From a bacterium (GTDB taxonomy: Bacteria > SZUA-182 > DTGQ01), in NCBI GenBank assembly GCA_023512255.1, contig JAILZY010000052.1, positions 1 through 24,837 of the forward strand: DNA of 24,837 nt. The letters are read 5' to 3'. The translations under genes and the position numbers were made by a program. The notes under the pieces are model-generated. The model ran no database searches and was not told where the DNA came from. It was given only the letters and a program-made list of their open reading frames with translations. Positions 6,272 through 14,264 of this stretch are shown here, in pieces. How positions within the stretch are numbered: position 1 is the stretch's first letter; every line of letters starts with the position of its first letter.

Positions 6272-9200
6272 ATGATAAGTCAATCTCCTCCCTGGCCTAG
6301 ATATATAGCCCTGGCAGGTGGCTGGCTGCTTATTTTGGCCGGGCTGTATATGATGAATCAGCAAAATAGCCTTCTGGCGCATAGCCTGGTTGAGATGTTC
6401 GGGGTTGTTGTTGCCGGTGGTGTTTTTATGACCGGCTGGAACTCGCGTCAGTTTCAAGACAATAACTATTTTCCGTTCCTTGGCCTTGGCTATCTATTTG
6501 TCGGCCTAATGGAGATGATTCATCTCCTCTCCCATCCAGGTCTTGGGGTATTGGCAGCCGATAAATGGAGCCCGAATCTGGCTATCGAGCTTCAGATTGC
6601 TACCCGATTGATCGAAAGCGTTTCCCTGCTGATCGCTCCCTGGTTCATTGGCCGGAAGCTGAAGGTTGGCTATATATTCTCTGGTTACCTTCTGGCTACT
6701 GCCCTTGGGCTTTCGCTTTCTTTCTCTCGGCGGTTTCTCCCCGTGTATTTTTTCGAAGGCCGCGGGACAACCGCTCTTGGCAAGGGGAGTGAGATAGTCA
6801 TCTGCCTGATTTTATTTGCTTCCATTATCTACTTGATCCGAAAGCGCAGAGAGTTTGATCCGCAGGTAGTGCGGCTTTTGTTTATCTCGATCATGATGAC
6901 TATCGGCTCTGAATTAACCGCTACTTTTGCCATCAGCATGGATAGCCACTCCATGTTGACTGCACATTTTCTCAAGCTTTTCTCCTTCTATCTTATCTAC
7001 AAGGCTATTGTTGAGATTGGCATGATGAAACCCTATCAGCTTCTTTTTCGGAATCTGAAGCAGAGCGAAGAGCTTTTTAGGGAAAGCTCAAATCGGTGTG
7101 AGGTTTCCCTGGGGCAGTCGAAGCGGGAGTTGACTATCAGGAATCAGATCTCGGATATCTTTCTGACGGTCCCTGATGATCGTATGTATAGCCAGGTACT
7201 AGATATTATCCTTAAGGCTTTGGATAGTCAATATGGATTCTTTGGCTATGTCAATCAGGTTGGTGAGATCGCCGTTGCTAACAAGGCTACAGATTATACA
7301 GACAAGGATCAGGAGTTGCTGGAGGTGATCGTCAACTCCAAGCTAGCTCCTATTCTCTATGCCAGGCTGGAGAGCGAAACCAGAGAGCAGGAGAGACAGA
7401 AGGCGGAAGAGTCGCTCAGAGCTGCTTATGCTGAGCTTGATCAGATCTTCGATACTGCGGCTGATGGGATGTGGGTAGTTGATAAAAATTTTACAGTCAT
7501 AAGGGTCAATAATACCCTATCAGTTATGGCGGGTTTTGATCAGGATAAGATCGTGGGCGAAAAATGCTATCGAATATTCCCTGGTGCCACCTGCCATACT
7601 ACCTCCTGCCCAATGGTCAGAATTCTTCAGGGTGAGGATCGAGTCGAATATGATGTGGTAAAACATACTCTTGATGGTCGGGAGATTTTCTGTCTGGCAA
7701 ACATAACTCCTTTTCTGGCACCTGATGGTGAGCTGATCGGCATAGTTGAGGATTTCAAGGACATCGGTGAGCGAAAACGGATGGAAGAGGAGCTGCGCCG
7801 AGCCAAGGAGGAGGAAGAGGCTAAATACCTGAGGCTGGTTGAGCAGGCCAATGATGGGGTGGTGATTATCCAGGATGAAAAGCTTGTGTTCGTCAACCGG
7901 GCTATGACTGAGATTGTCGGCTATACGGTTGAGGAAATGATTGGTCAGCCTCACTGGAAATTTTTGGCCCCTGAATGCCGTGACCTGATTATCGAAAGAT
8001 GCCGTTTGCGCCTTGCCGGCCAGCCTGTTCCTTCTTTTTACGAGACCAAGTTTCAGGCCAAGGATGGGGTGATCAAGGAGGTTGAGATTTCAGCAGGAGT
8101 TATTCAGTATCAGGCGAAGGCGGCGATTTTAGGAATTATCCGAGATATCAGCATTCGCAAGAGGATGGAAGAGGAGCTGCTGAAGGTTCAAAAACTTGAG
8201 TCCATAGGTCTTCTGGCTGGTGGGATCGCTCACGATTTCAATAATCTTTTGGCCGCGATCATCGGTAACCTGTCGCTGATCGAAATGTATCTCAAGTCTG
8301 GCAGTGGGAGTATCATTGAGACTTTAAAAAATACAGAAATAGCCTCTCAGCAGGCCAGGGAATTGACCCAGCAGCTTTTGACCTTCTCCAAAGGCGGCAG
8401 CCCGGTGAGGAAATCGGCATCTGTGGCCAATCTGTTGAGGGATGCGGCCCGGCTGTCTTTGAGCGGCTCTAACATTACTTGCAGGCTCTATCTGCCTGAT
8501 GACCTCTGGTGGGCTGAAATTGATGAAGGGCAGATAAATCAGGTTATCAATAACCTGCTGATTAATGCCGACCAGGCCATGCCTGGAGGAGGGATCATCG
8601 AGCTTCGGGCCGAGAATGTCGTGGTTAGAGAGTCTGATAATCTTCCGCTCAAGGGGGGTGAGTATATCAGGGTATCGGTTAAGGACCGGGGTATTGGAAT
8701 CCCGAAGGAATATCTCCCCCATATCTTTGATCCTTACTTTACTACCAAGCAGAAAGGCAGCGGCCTTGGGCTGGCCATTTCCTACTCGATCATTAAGAAG
8801 CATGGAGGATATATAACCGTGGACTCTAAGGTTGGGACCGGAACGATTTTTTCCTTCTACCTTCCAGCTTCGAGCAGGCAAGCCCTGGCAGTGGAAGATG
8901 TGATTGAAGAAGAAGGAGTAATATGCGGCCAGGGGAAGATACTGTTTATGGATGATCAGGAAATTATCAGGAATATGGCTGAGGAGATGCTGACCGATCT
9001 TGGCTATGAGGTTGAGTTGGCCAGGGATGGCTATGAGGTGGTTGAAATGTATAAAAAGGCCCACGAATCAGGAAATGACTTCGATGCGGTTATCCTTGAC
9101 TTAACCGTGCCCGGGGGAATTGGGGGCAGCGATGTTATCGGGGAGCTGCTGAAAATTGATCCTGAGGTCAGAGCGATTGTCTCAAGCGGCTACTCGGCAG

Positions 9201-9394
9201 ATCCTATCATGTCAGAGTATGAGCGGTACGGTTTCAAAGGGGTAGTGGCCAAACCTTATAAGCTTGAAGACCTGAGCCGGGAGTTGCACCGCGTCCTCAA
9301 AGGCAGCAGGGGTGATAGGGGTGATCATGGCCCAAAGCCACCCATAGAGTTTGCTAACTGCTGCGCTGCCTCCTCAGGGGAGGAAGAGAAGTAA
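6272..9394 (+). CDS. MASE3-GAF-PAS-PAS hybrid sensor histidine kinase
   Basis: A 1040-residue membrane kinase. Residues ~10-250 form a seven-helix MASE3 sensor. A GAF remnant (~290-375) lacks its middle. PAS1 (~383-505) carries a Cys cluster (C432, C441, C446) and PAS2 covers ~515-640. The HisKA box AGGIAHDFNNL has the phospho-acceptor H654, followed by an HATPase domain (N, G1, G2 boxes through GSGLGLAIS). A C-terminal receiver has D894/D895, D943 and K994. It should autophosphorylate H654 and pass phosphate to its own D943 or to other receivers. The ligand of MASE3 is unknown. AAGGAG precedes ATG 6272. The kinase-receiver half is paralogous to the kinase at 18937-21258. The last 23 codons overlap the convergent cytochrome gene, and the tail after the receiver is low-complexity. 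Confidence 0.92.
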   Translation: MISQSPPWPRYIALAGGWLLILAGLYMMNQQNSLLAHSLVEMFGVVVAGGVFMTGWNSRQFQDNNYFPFLGLGYLFVGLMEMIHLLSHPGLGVLAADKWSPNLAIELQIATRLIESVSLLIAPWFIGRKLKVGYIFSGYLLATALGLSLSFSRRFLPVYFFEGRGTTALGKGSEIVICLILFASIIYLIRKRREFDPQVVRLLFISIMMTIGSELTATFAISMDSHSMLTAHFLKLFSFYLIYKAIVEIGMMKPYQLLFRNLKQSEELFRESSNRCEVSLGQSKRELTIRNQISDIFLTVPDDRMYSQVLDIILKALDSQYGFFGYVNQVGEIAVANKATDYTDKDQELLEVIVNSKLAPILYARLESETREQERQKAEESLRAAYAELDQIFDTAADGMWVVDKNFTVIRVNNTLSVMAGFDQDKIVGEKCYRIFPGATCHTTSCPMVRILQGEDRVEYDVVKHTLDGREIFCLANITPFLAPDGELIGIVEDFKDIGERKRMEEELRRAKEEEEAKYLRLVEQANDGVVIIQDEKLVFVNRAMTEIVGYTVEEMIGQPHWKFLAPECRDLIIERCRLRLAGQPVPSFYETKFQAKDGVIKEVEISAGVIQYQAKAAILGIIRDISIRKRMEEELLKVQKLESIGLLAGGIAHDFNNLLAAIIGNLSLIEMYLKSGSGSIIETLKNTEIASQQARELTQQLLTFSKGGSPVRKSASVANLLRDAARLSLSGSNITCRLYLPDDLWWAEIDEGQINQVINNLLINADQAMPGGGIIELRAENVVVRESDNLPLKGGEYIRVSVKDRGIGIPKEYLPHIFDPYFTTKQKGSGLGLAISYSIIKKHGGYITVDSKVGTGTIFSFYLPASSRQALAVEDVIEEEGVICGQGKILFMDDQEIIRNMAEEMLTDLGYEVELARDGYEVVEMYKKAHESGNDFDAVILDLTVPGGIGGSDVIGELLKIDPEVRAIVSSGYSADPIMSEYERYGFKGVVAKPYKLEDLSRELHRVLKGSRGDRGDHGPKPPIEFANCCAASSGEEEK

Positions 9395-10674
9395 GCTTTA
9401 AGGCCATTGCCATTGATAAGCATCTTATTTTCCCCCCATGGATCTCCCTGTTTATATCCTAGTTTATACCAGTCTAGCAGTTTTCGCCCCCCTTGGCCAT
9501 GACAGTCGCTGCAGGCAAGCGCTTCCTCTTTGGGTCTGATAGAATGGCTTAGGTTAAAATTCATCTGCCTGGTTATTAGGGTAGCTTTGGGATAATCAGG
9601 CAGATGATCAGCATCATTGGGATCATCGTAGGTGCGCATGTCAGCTTCAGTGGTTATCAGCAGAGCGGGATCTTCAGGATCAGGCCGGGCGGCAGCCTGA
9701 ACCTTAGCGGTGGGGATTATGTCATCAAGGTCAGAGTCTTCCGATTTTATCAGCCAGGTAATGCTGATCACATTGAAGGGATAGATTTTGGCGCCGGCAG
9801 ATTCTTTGCGCTCGGCAAAGTCGAGTATTGGCACATAGTGATAGGCAGGAGAAGGGCCGCGGCCGTCATACCATTTATACACCGGCAGCCAGCCAGGCTC
9901 ATGTTTTTGACTTATCGGCTGACCGCCCTTGAATCTTGTCCAATCACGGCTAGCCAGGGCCAGCTCAGACCTTGTGCGGGTATCCGTATGGCAGCTTTCG
10001 CAGGCAACTTTCTGGCAGTGCTGATCAAGACATGCAGGCTCGCGGATAATTTTCCCACTCTCTGCCGCATCACTGTGGGGCGTGGCAGGATGACAGCCGC
10101 TCATGGTGCAGGAGACCAAAGGATCGGTCTTAGTCGGCTCACTGGTATCGACTACCGTCCCCTTGGCTATTTGATGGTCGCAGCTTATATGGCATGATTG
10201 GCAGGAGCCTTGAGAGTATAGACCGAGGTGGACATCCTGATTGGGATCAAAGAAATCTCCCCTCTTTTCCGTATCTTTCCGGTGGCAACTCAAGCATTGC
10301 TTGACTGTTGGAGCCTCAACCGTAAAATTTCCGCTTGCGGCCTGCCTGACCGATGGATGACAGGCTAAGCAATTTACGGTGGGCTTATTGGGATTCCAAG
10401 CAGCACCGATATGGCAGTCATCGCATTTTCGACTGATCCAGCCATCAATTCCATCCTCTTCAGAAAATTTGAACATCGGCAGGGCACACCATTTTTCGAC
10501 CATACCAAGCCCGGTGCCAATCCCAAGCTGCCCGTGATACGACTGCTCGACCGTGATGCAGATCTCGGCTCCTTGAGCGGCGGCGATCTTTTCAATCCCC
10601 AGGCAGGTATGATCAGCCAGAAGCAGGCTAATAATAACTAAAACTGCAAACAAGGCTTTTCTTGGACTTGTCAT
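9325..10674 (-). CDS. Multihaem c-type cytochrome, octahaem tetrathionate reductase-like
   Basis: A 449-residue exported protein. The N-terminus (~6-25) is a signal peptide or anchor. Six CXXCH haem motifs occur at residues 84, 102, 127, 158, 225 and 388, plus one CX4CH (189-195). A further CLDQHC at 215 lies just before the sixth. The middle region, with WLPVYKWYDG (262-271) and AKIYPF (295-300), resembles octahaem tetrathionate-reductase (OTR) family cytochromes, periplasmic enzymes reducing tetrathionate, nitrite or hydroxylamine in vitro. With seven clear haem sites it may be a variant of that family. The long haem-free part (~230-387) is expected for the group. Upstream on the same strand is a Cys-rich membrane protein. 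The 3' end overlaps the convergent kinase gene by 70 bp. The physiological substrate cannot be told from sequence. Confidence 0.82.
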   Translation of the reverse strand: MTSPRKALFAVLVIISLLLADHTCLGIEKIAAAQGAEICITVEQSYHGQLGIGTGLGMVEKWCALPMFKFSEEDGIDGWISRKCDDCHIGAAWNPNKPTVNCLACHPSVRQAASGNFTVEAPTVKQCLSCHRKDTEKRGDFFDPNQDVHLGLYSQGSCQSCHISCDHQIAKGTVVDTSEPTKTDPLVSCTMSGCHPATPHSDAAESGKIIREPACLDQHCQKVACESCHTDTRTRSELALASRDWTRFKGGQPISQKHEPGWLPVYKWYDGRGPSPAYHYVPILDFAERKESAGAKIYPFNVISITWLIKSEDSDLDDIIPTAKVQAAARPDPEDPALLITTEADMRTYDDPNDADHLPDYPKATLITRQMNFNLSHSIRPKEEALACSDCHGQGGRKLLDWYKLGYKQGDPWGENKMLINGNGLKAYFSSSPEEAAQQLANSMGGFGP

Positions 10675-10835
10675 TTTCCCTCATCTCCCCTCTTTCTTGA
10701 GGCCGAACTTCTTCATCCATTATTTATCATTATCTTGATTTATCATTACCTTGCAGTACATGATATATTATCGGAAGCAAAGGCACAGTTTATATTAGTA
10801 GCCTAGGAGCTAGCGGTTTAATATTAATAGCTTAA

Positions 10836-10956
10836 TGGTTTTTCGCTAACAAAGTGCACAAGCTCGGGGGGACGGCGGGCAACAAGGTCTGCGAGCTACA
10901 ATTGATAGCGTAATTGATCCGCTGCGCACTTGTGTTACGCACTTAGCGAAAGAACC
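10836..10956. repeat. Family-A inverted-repeat element, copy 3
   Basis: The most intact copy. Left tip TGGTTTTTCGCTAACAAAGTGC (22 bases, 10836-10857) faces right tip TTAGCGAAAGAACCA (10942-10956). The core contains CAATTGATAGCGTAATTGAT and CCGCTGCGCACTTGTGTTAC as in the other copies. It begins 162 bp upstream of the cytochrome start codon and ends 12 bp from the stop of the upstream membrane-protein gene, so it lies inside the presumed operon. Confidence 0.85.
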
Positions 10957-10968
10957 ACTTAATAGCGG

Positions 10969-11478
10969 CTAGCGGCGGTTGATGAGGAAGGAGAGTCTGC
11001 TCAGAAAACAGGATGGCTTCATGCGGCAGGTTGGGCAGCAAAAGATTCTGGCCAGGAGAAAGAGAACGAGCCCTAGCAGGCCAAACAGGGCTGCCAGGCA
11101 AGCTAGAAGGAGGCTAAAGCTGCGGATCAGGGAGATGATCATCAAGACTTGGGGCAGGAGAGCGAATGAGCCAAAATATATAAAGGGCCATGTGAGCTGA
11201 GAAAATTTATCTAGGCATCCCTGGCTAGTGAGCCTCGGAACCACCTTTCCCCAGCCCATAGGACAGCTTTGTCCATAAAAGTAGCAGTGGCGGCAAACCT
11301 TTAGGCGGACCAGGAAAAGGTAATTAATCAAGATCCAAACTACCCATATCAGCGACAGCCACCCTGATCCAGACAGACTGACAAAGTATAATCCCGTGGC
11401 TCCAACCGAGGCGGTTAGCAGAAAAAGCGCGTTCAAAAAGAAAGGAGATAGAGAAATTTTGCAAGCTCTCAAAATCAT
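10969..11478 (-). CDS. Cys-rich polytopic membrane protein upstream of cytochrome
   Basis: A 169-residue protein with four to five hydrophobic segments (about residues 10-30, 38-58, 95-118, 120-150). Between segments 2 and 3 is CRHCYFYGQSCPMGWG followed by another Cys, and after the last segment CCPTCRMKPSC. CxxC clusters bordering membrane helices suggest a redox, metal or Fe-S role. I recall small uncharacterised membrane proteins with a C-x-x-C-Y-(Y/F)-Y-G...C...GWG signature but know no function. The start is ATG 11478; an adjacent GTG at 11481 is equally possible, with AGGGG upstream. It is co-directional with the cytochrome gene, 294 bp away with a repeat element between, so a joint electron-transfer role is plausible but inferred. 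Confidence 0.65.
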   Translation of the reverse strand: MILRACKISLSPFFLNALFLLTASVGATGLYFVSLSGSGWLSLIWVVWILINYLFLVRLKVCRHCYFYGQSCPMGWGKVVPRLTSQGCLDKFSQLTWPFIYFGSFALLPQVLMIISLIRSFSLLLACLAALFGLLGLVLFLLARIFCCPTCRMKPSCFLSRLSFLINRR

Positions 11479-11541
11479 CACCTCATTATTTACCCCTCAA
11501 TTATTTATTGCCTGGTCATTATTGCCTGGAGTAGCTGGCCT

Positions 11542-11647
11542 CTCTTAGGTTCTCAAGCCCCGCTTGGGGGTGTAGCCTTTCGTCCCAGGTTGTTGACCAC
11601 ATTACCGATTGTCGATGCTCTTACCTCGCGGCGCGGGTAGCCTTTCG
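11542..11647. other. Two related structured units in a 334-bp spacer
   Basis: The spacer 11479-11812 separates divergent genes. Two units share CTCTTA, then a GC-rich hairpin, then GTAGCCTTTCG (11542-11582 and 11618-11647). Unit 2 is closed by a perfect TTGTCGA/TCGACAA stem (11609-11615 with 11645-11651), and unit 1 by CCTGG/CCAGG. On the minus strand each reads GAAAGGCUAC, hairpin, UAAGAG. It could be a tandem leader RNA for the cytochrome genes or a duplicated repeat. The rest of the spacer is AT-rich with a 13-bp tandem duplication (ATCATATATCTTA twice, 11736-11761) and a 14-bp one near 11505-11532. Confidence 0.45.
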
Positions 11648-11812
11648 ACAAACCTTCCGACAAAAGAGAAGCCTTGATTAAGCCGAAAAGAAAGATAGGA
11701 GATATTATACTCGTTTATCTATACCTTTATTATATATCATATATCTTAATCATATATCTTATCGGCCTTTAGAGTGGGGAGGTTTTCGGCAAGCTGTGCT
11801 GAATAGACGGCC

Positions 11813-12442
11813 ATGAAAAAACTCGGCTTCCGCGGCAGATTGTGGCTGCTGACCTTTCATATCTTCTTTGCCTCTGTTTGGATTGGTACCGCCATATCCA
11901 TGAATCTGATCGTGCTGTTCAAGGCTACACCCAAAAGTGGGGAGGAGCTCTATGCCTTTAACCTTAGCGTCAAACTCCTCGATGATTTTCTGATCGCTCC
12001 CTCGGCAGTGGGAGTTGTAATAACCGGCTTCTTGATCTCCCTGCTGACCAAGTGGGGTTTTTTCAAATTCCCTTGGGTTACGGTCAAATGGGTTGGTACC
12101 ATAGCTTTGCTCATGTCCGGGGGGTTTTGGCTTCTGCCCTGGCTAAATCGTATGATCGCTCTCTCCAAGGTGCAACCCCTGGTACAGCTTCAAGATCCCC
12201 ATCATTACCTATACTATCGTACCAGACTACTCATCTTTGGCAACATTCAGGTCCTGGCCTTGGCCAATATGATTTTGATTTCCATAGCTAAACCTGGGAG
12301 CAAGAGCGAAAGGAGGCCCAGAAATCTCTCCCCACCAAGCTTCTCTCTTGAGGACATAGGAGAGGAGGGGGAAATGCAGCCCCTAGCTACAGAGGTTGGA
12401 GGCCACGGCTTGGGGCACAGAAGAGCATGGGGGAATGGGTAA
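11813..12442 (+). CDS. DUF2269-like integral membrane protein
   Basis: A 209-residue protein with four hydrophobic segments (about residues 10-35, 53-75, 83-110, 140-160). The opening segment HIFFASVWIGTAIS with its conserved His and W-x-G, and later YRTR-x-L, resemble the DUF2269 family of predicted inner-membrane proteins of unknown function; conserved His residues in helices might bind haem or metal, which is speculative. No strong ribosome-binding site is seen before ATG 11813. Residues ~165-209 are a hydrophilic Gly/Arg/Ser-rich tail encoded partly by repeat DNA (12407-12427 recurs at 12491-12511). The ancestral stop was therefore probably earlier. It points away from the Cys-rich protein gene and converges on the kinase operon. 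Confidence 0.65.
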   Translation: MKKLGFRGRLWLLTFHIFFASVWIGTAISMNLIVLFKATPKSGEELYAFNLSVKLLDDFLIAPSAVGVVITGFLISLLTKWGFFKFPWVTVKWVGTIALLMSGGFWLLPWLNRMIALSKVQPLVQLQDPHHYLYYRTRLLIFGNIQVLALANMILISIAKPGSKSERRPRNLSPPSFSLEDIGEEGEMQPLATEVGGHGLGHRRAWGNG

Positions 12443-12511
12443 GTTTTGGACCCTTCACTAGGATTATAGGCTTATCACTAGGATTATAGGCTTGGGGCAC
12501 AGAAGAGCAGG
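12407..12511. repeat. Overlapping direct repeats at a gene 3' end
   Basis: GGCTTGGGGCACAGAAGAGC at 12407-12426 recurs at 12491-12510, 84 bp later. Between them TCACTAGGATTATAGGCTTA (12457-12476) is repeated in tandem (12477-12495). The first copy is coding (end of the DUF2269-like gene). Confidence 0.9.
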
Positions 12512-12795
12512 GGGCAGAAGGGCATGATTCGAGGAGCAGTTTATTCCCATTGTGCGTGTGGGGATTGTGCCTCCTATTCTGCCTCTAGGATGTCGATTCT
12601 GATTCCCATTATGCGTGCGGGGATTGGGTAGGATTAGGCTTGGGTCTGGCGGAAAATCATTATTCCCATTGTGCAGAGGCTACCCGATAGCTATTCAGGA
12701 ACTATTCAGGCTATCTTCAGGCGGGGCTGGCTTGCCAGCCCTTGGGGAAAAATCGCTCGGCCGGCCTAATATGGAATCTTGCCGGCAAGCCGCTC
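12443..12795. other. Non-coding convergent spacer with repeats
   Basis: About 350 bp between two convergent genes. Besides the repeats at 12457-12511, three partial copies of ATTCCCATTGTGCGTGTGGG occur near 12542, 12603 and 12661. I see no clear bidirectional terminator and no gene with a ribosome-binding site. Confidence 0.55.
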
Positions 12796-14208
12796 TTATC
12801 CCCTTTGCCCGGAGATTCCCTCTTCTTGTGGCCTATACTTGGAGTAGTAAGGATCTTTGAACCGAATTCGGAATTCGACCCCCTCGCTTCGGATCATGTC
12901 CACTTTTCCCTGAAGCTGATTTTCCACTAGATTGACTACGATTTGCAAGCCAAGAGACTTTGTGTTCCTGAAGTCGAAATCCTGCGGCACTCCAATGCCA
13001 TTGTCAGCAATTCGGATCTCGATCTCATGATTATTTCCCCTGCGCAGGCTGAATCGGATCTGACCGGTTAGATTTTTCGGGAAGGCGTGCTGGAGAGAAT
13101 TCGTAATCAGCTCATTTACGGCTAGACCGCAGGGAACAGCAGCCTCAAGAGAAGCAAAAATACCCTCATCGGCCACAAAGATAAGGGATATATGGCTATG
13201 AGCTCCACGGTAGCTCTTCAGCAGGCTGTTAATCAGATCCGCAAAATAGCTCTTTAGATCAACCTCGGCCAGATTCTTAGACTGATAGAGGTATTTATGA
13301 ACCAGGGCCATTGATTTGATCCGGTTCTCGATTTCCCGAAAGATCCGAAGCACCCGCTCATCTTTAGTATATGCAGACTGGAGGGAGAGGAGAGAGGCGA
13401 TGACCTGTAGGTTGTTCTTGGTTCGGTGATAGAGCTCGCGCAAGAGGAGCTCTTTCTCAGCCAAAGAAGCCCTGATCTGCTCTTCGGCCCGCTTGAGAGC
13501 GGAAATGTCGGTGGCTACGTAAACCATGCCTCGCGACCCTAACTGCTCGCCCCGCAGGGGAGAGCTAGAAAAAAGGACCGGAATCTTTCGACCATTTCTG
13601 GCGATCAGGATCTGCTCGCCTGGGGAGACACTCTCCCTTGCCGTCTCCGGTAGGATTACTCCCAGAGGTTTTCCGATCAGCTCATGTTCACCATAGCCCA
13701 GCAATTTATCCGTAGCCTGATTGATTTTCTCGATCAGCCCTTCAGGGCCGGTTACAATCAAGGCCTCATGGATTGAGGCCAGGATATTGTCGATGTAATT
13801 TTTGGCCCTCTCGATTTCACGTTTTTGGGTGTATAGTTTGATAAATACCCGACATTTGTTCAAGAGGATCGAAGGATGATATGGCTTGACTAAAAAATCT
13901 ACCGCGCCGGAATCATACCCTTTGAAGAGATGATAGTCGTCAGAGTAGATGGCTGAGAAGAAGATAATCGGTATCTGCTGAACCCTCTCATCACTGCGCA
14001 TCAGCTCTGCCAGCTCATATCCATTCATCCCCGGCATCTGAACATCGAGCAGAGCCAGGGCAAAATCATGGTTTAGTACCTGTTTTAGGGCATCGTTTCC
14101 ATTGGTAGCTGATATAATGTCTACGTCAAGGGCCTTTAAGGTTTCTTCAAGCGCAAAGAGGTTTTCTGGTTGATCATCGACAATCAAAATTTTTGGTTTT
14201 TCCTTCAT
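12796..14208 (-). CDS. Response regulator-PAS-HisKA_2 histidine kinase
   Basis: A 470-residue soluble protein. The N-terminal receiver (1-125) has D11/D12, phospho-acceptor D55 in LLDVQMPG and a conserved Lys (LVKPYHP). A PAS domain follows (~140-250). The kinase core is of the HisKA_2 type: H261 within ELYHRTKNNLQV, then an HATPase_c with N-box NELITNSLQHAF and G-box ADNGIGVP. No transmembrane segment is present. It should take phosphate from an upstream hybrid kinase on D55 and use H261 to signal on; its output is unknown. It is the last gene of the operon. The start is ATG 14208 with AAGAAG before it; a GTG six bases earlier is possible. The preceding spacer contains a 25-bp imperfect duplication that also forms the end of cheR. 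Confidence 0.9.
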   Translation of the reverse strand: MKEKPKILIVDDQPENLFALEETLKALDVDIISATNGNDALKQVLNHDFALALLDVQMPGMNGYELAELMRSDERVQQIPIIFFSAIYSDDYHLFKGYDSGAVDFLVKPYHPSILLNKCRVFIKLYTQKREIERAKNYIDNILASIHEALIVTGPEGLIEKINQATDKLLGYGEHELIGKPLGVILPETARESVSPGEQILIARNGRKIPVLFSSSPLRGEQLGSRGMVYVATDISALKRAEEQIRASLAEKELLLRELYHRTKNNLQVIASLLSLQSAYTKDERVLRIFREIENRIKSMALVHKYLYQSKNLAEVDLKSYFADLINSLLKSYRGAHSHISLIFVADEGIFASLEAAVPCGLAVNELITNSLQHAFPKNLTGQIRFSLRRGNNHEIEIRIADNGIGVPQDFDFRNTKSLGLQIVVNLVENQLQGKVDMIRSEGVEFRIRFKDPYYSKYRPQEEGISGQRG

Positions 14209-14264
14209 AAGCACTTCTTAATCCTTAACACTTCTTACTCTATAAAGGAGTGGCTACAGTCTGC

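Noticed and set aside
8324-9064. 246-codon minus-strand frame.
   Set aside because: Antisense shadow of the kinase and receiver domains at 6272-9394.
9604-10197. 197-codon plus-strand frame.
   Set aside because: Antisense shadow of the multihaem cytochrome, whose haem motifs prove the minus frame.
11540-11660. GEMM (cyclic-di-GMP/cGAMP) riboswitch on the minus strand, suggested by GGGACGAAAGGCUAC.
   Set aside because: The conserved GCAAA blocks and receptor loop are missing and the two-unit arrangement does not fit; kept only as an unknown structured element.
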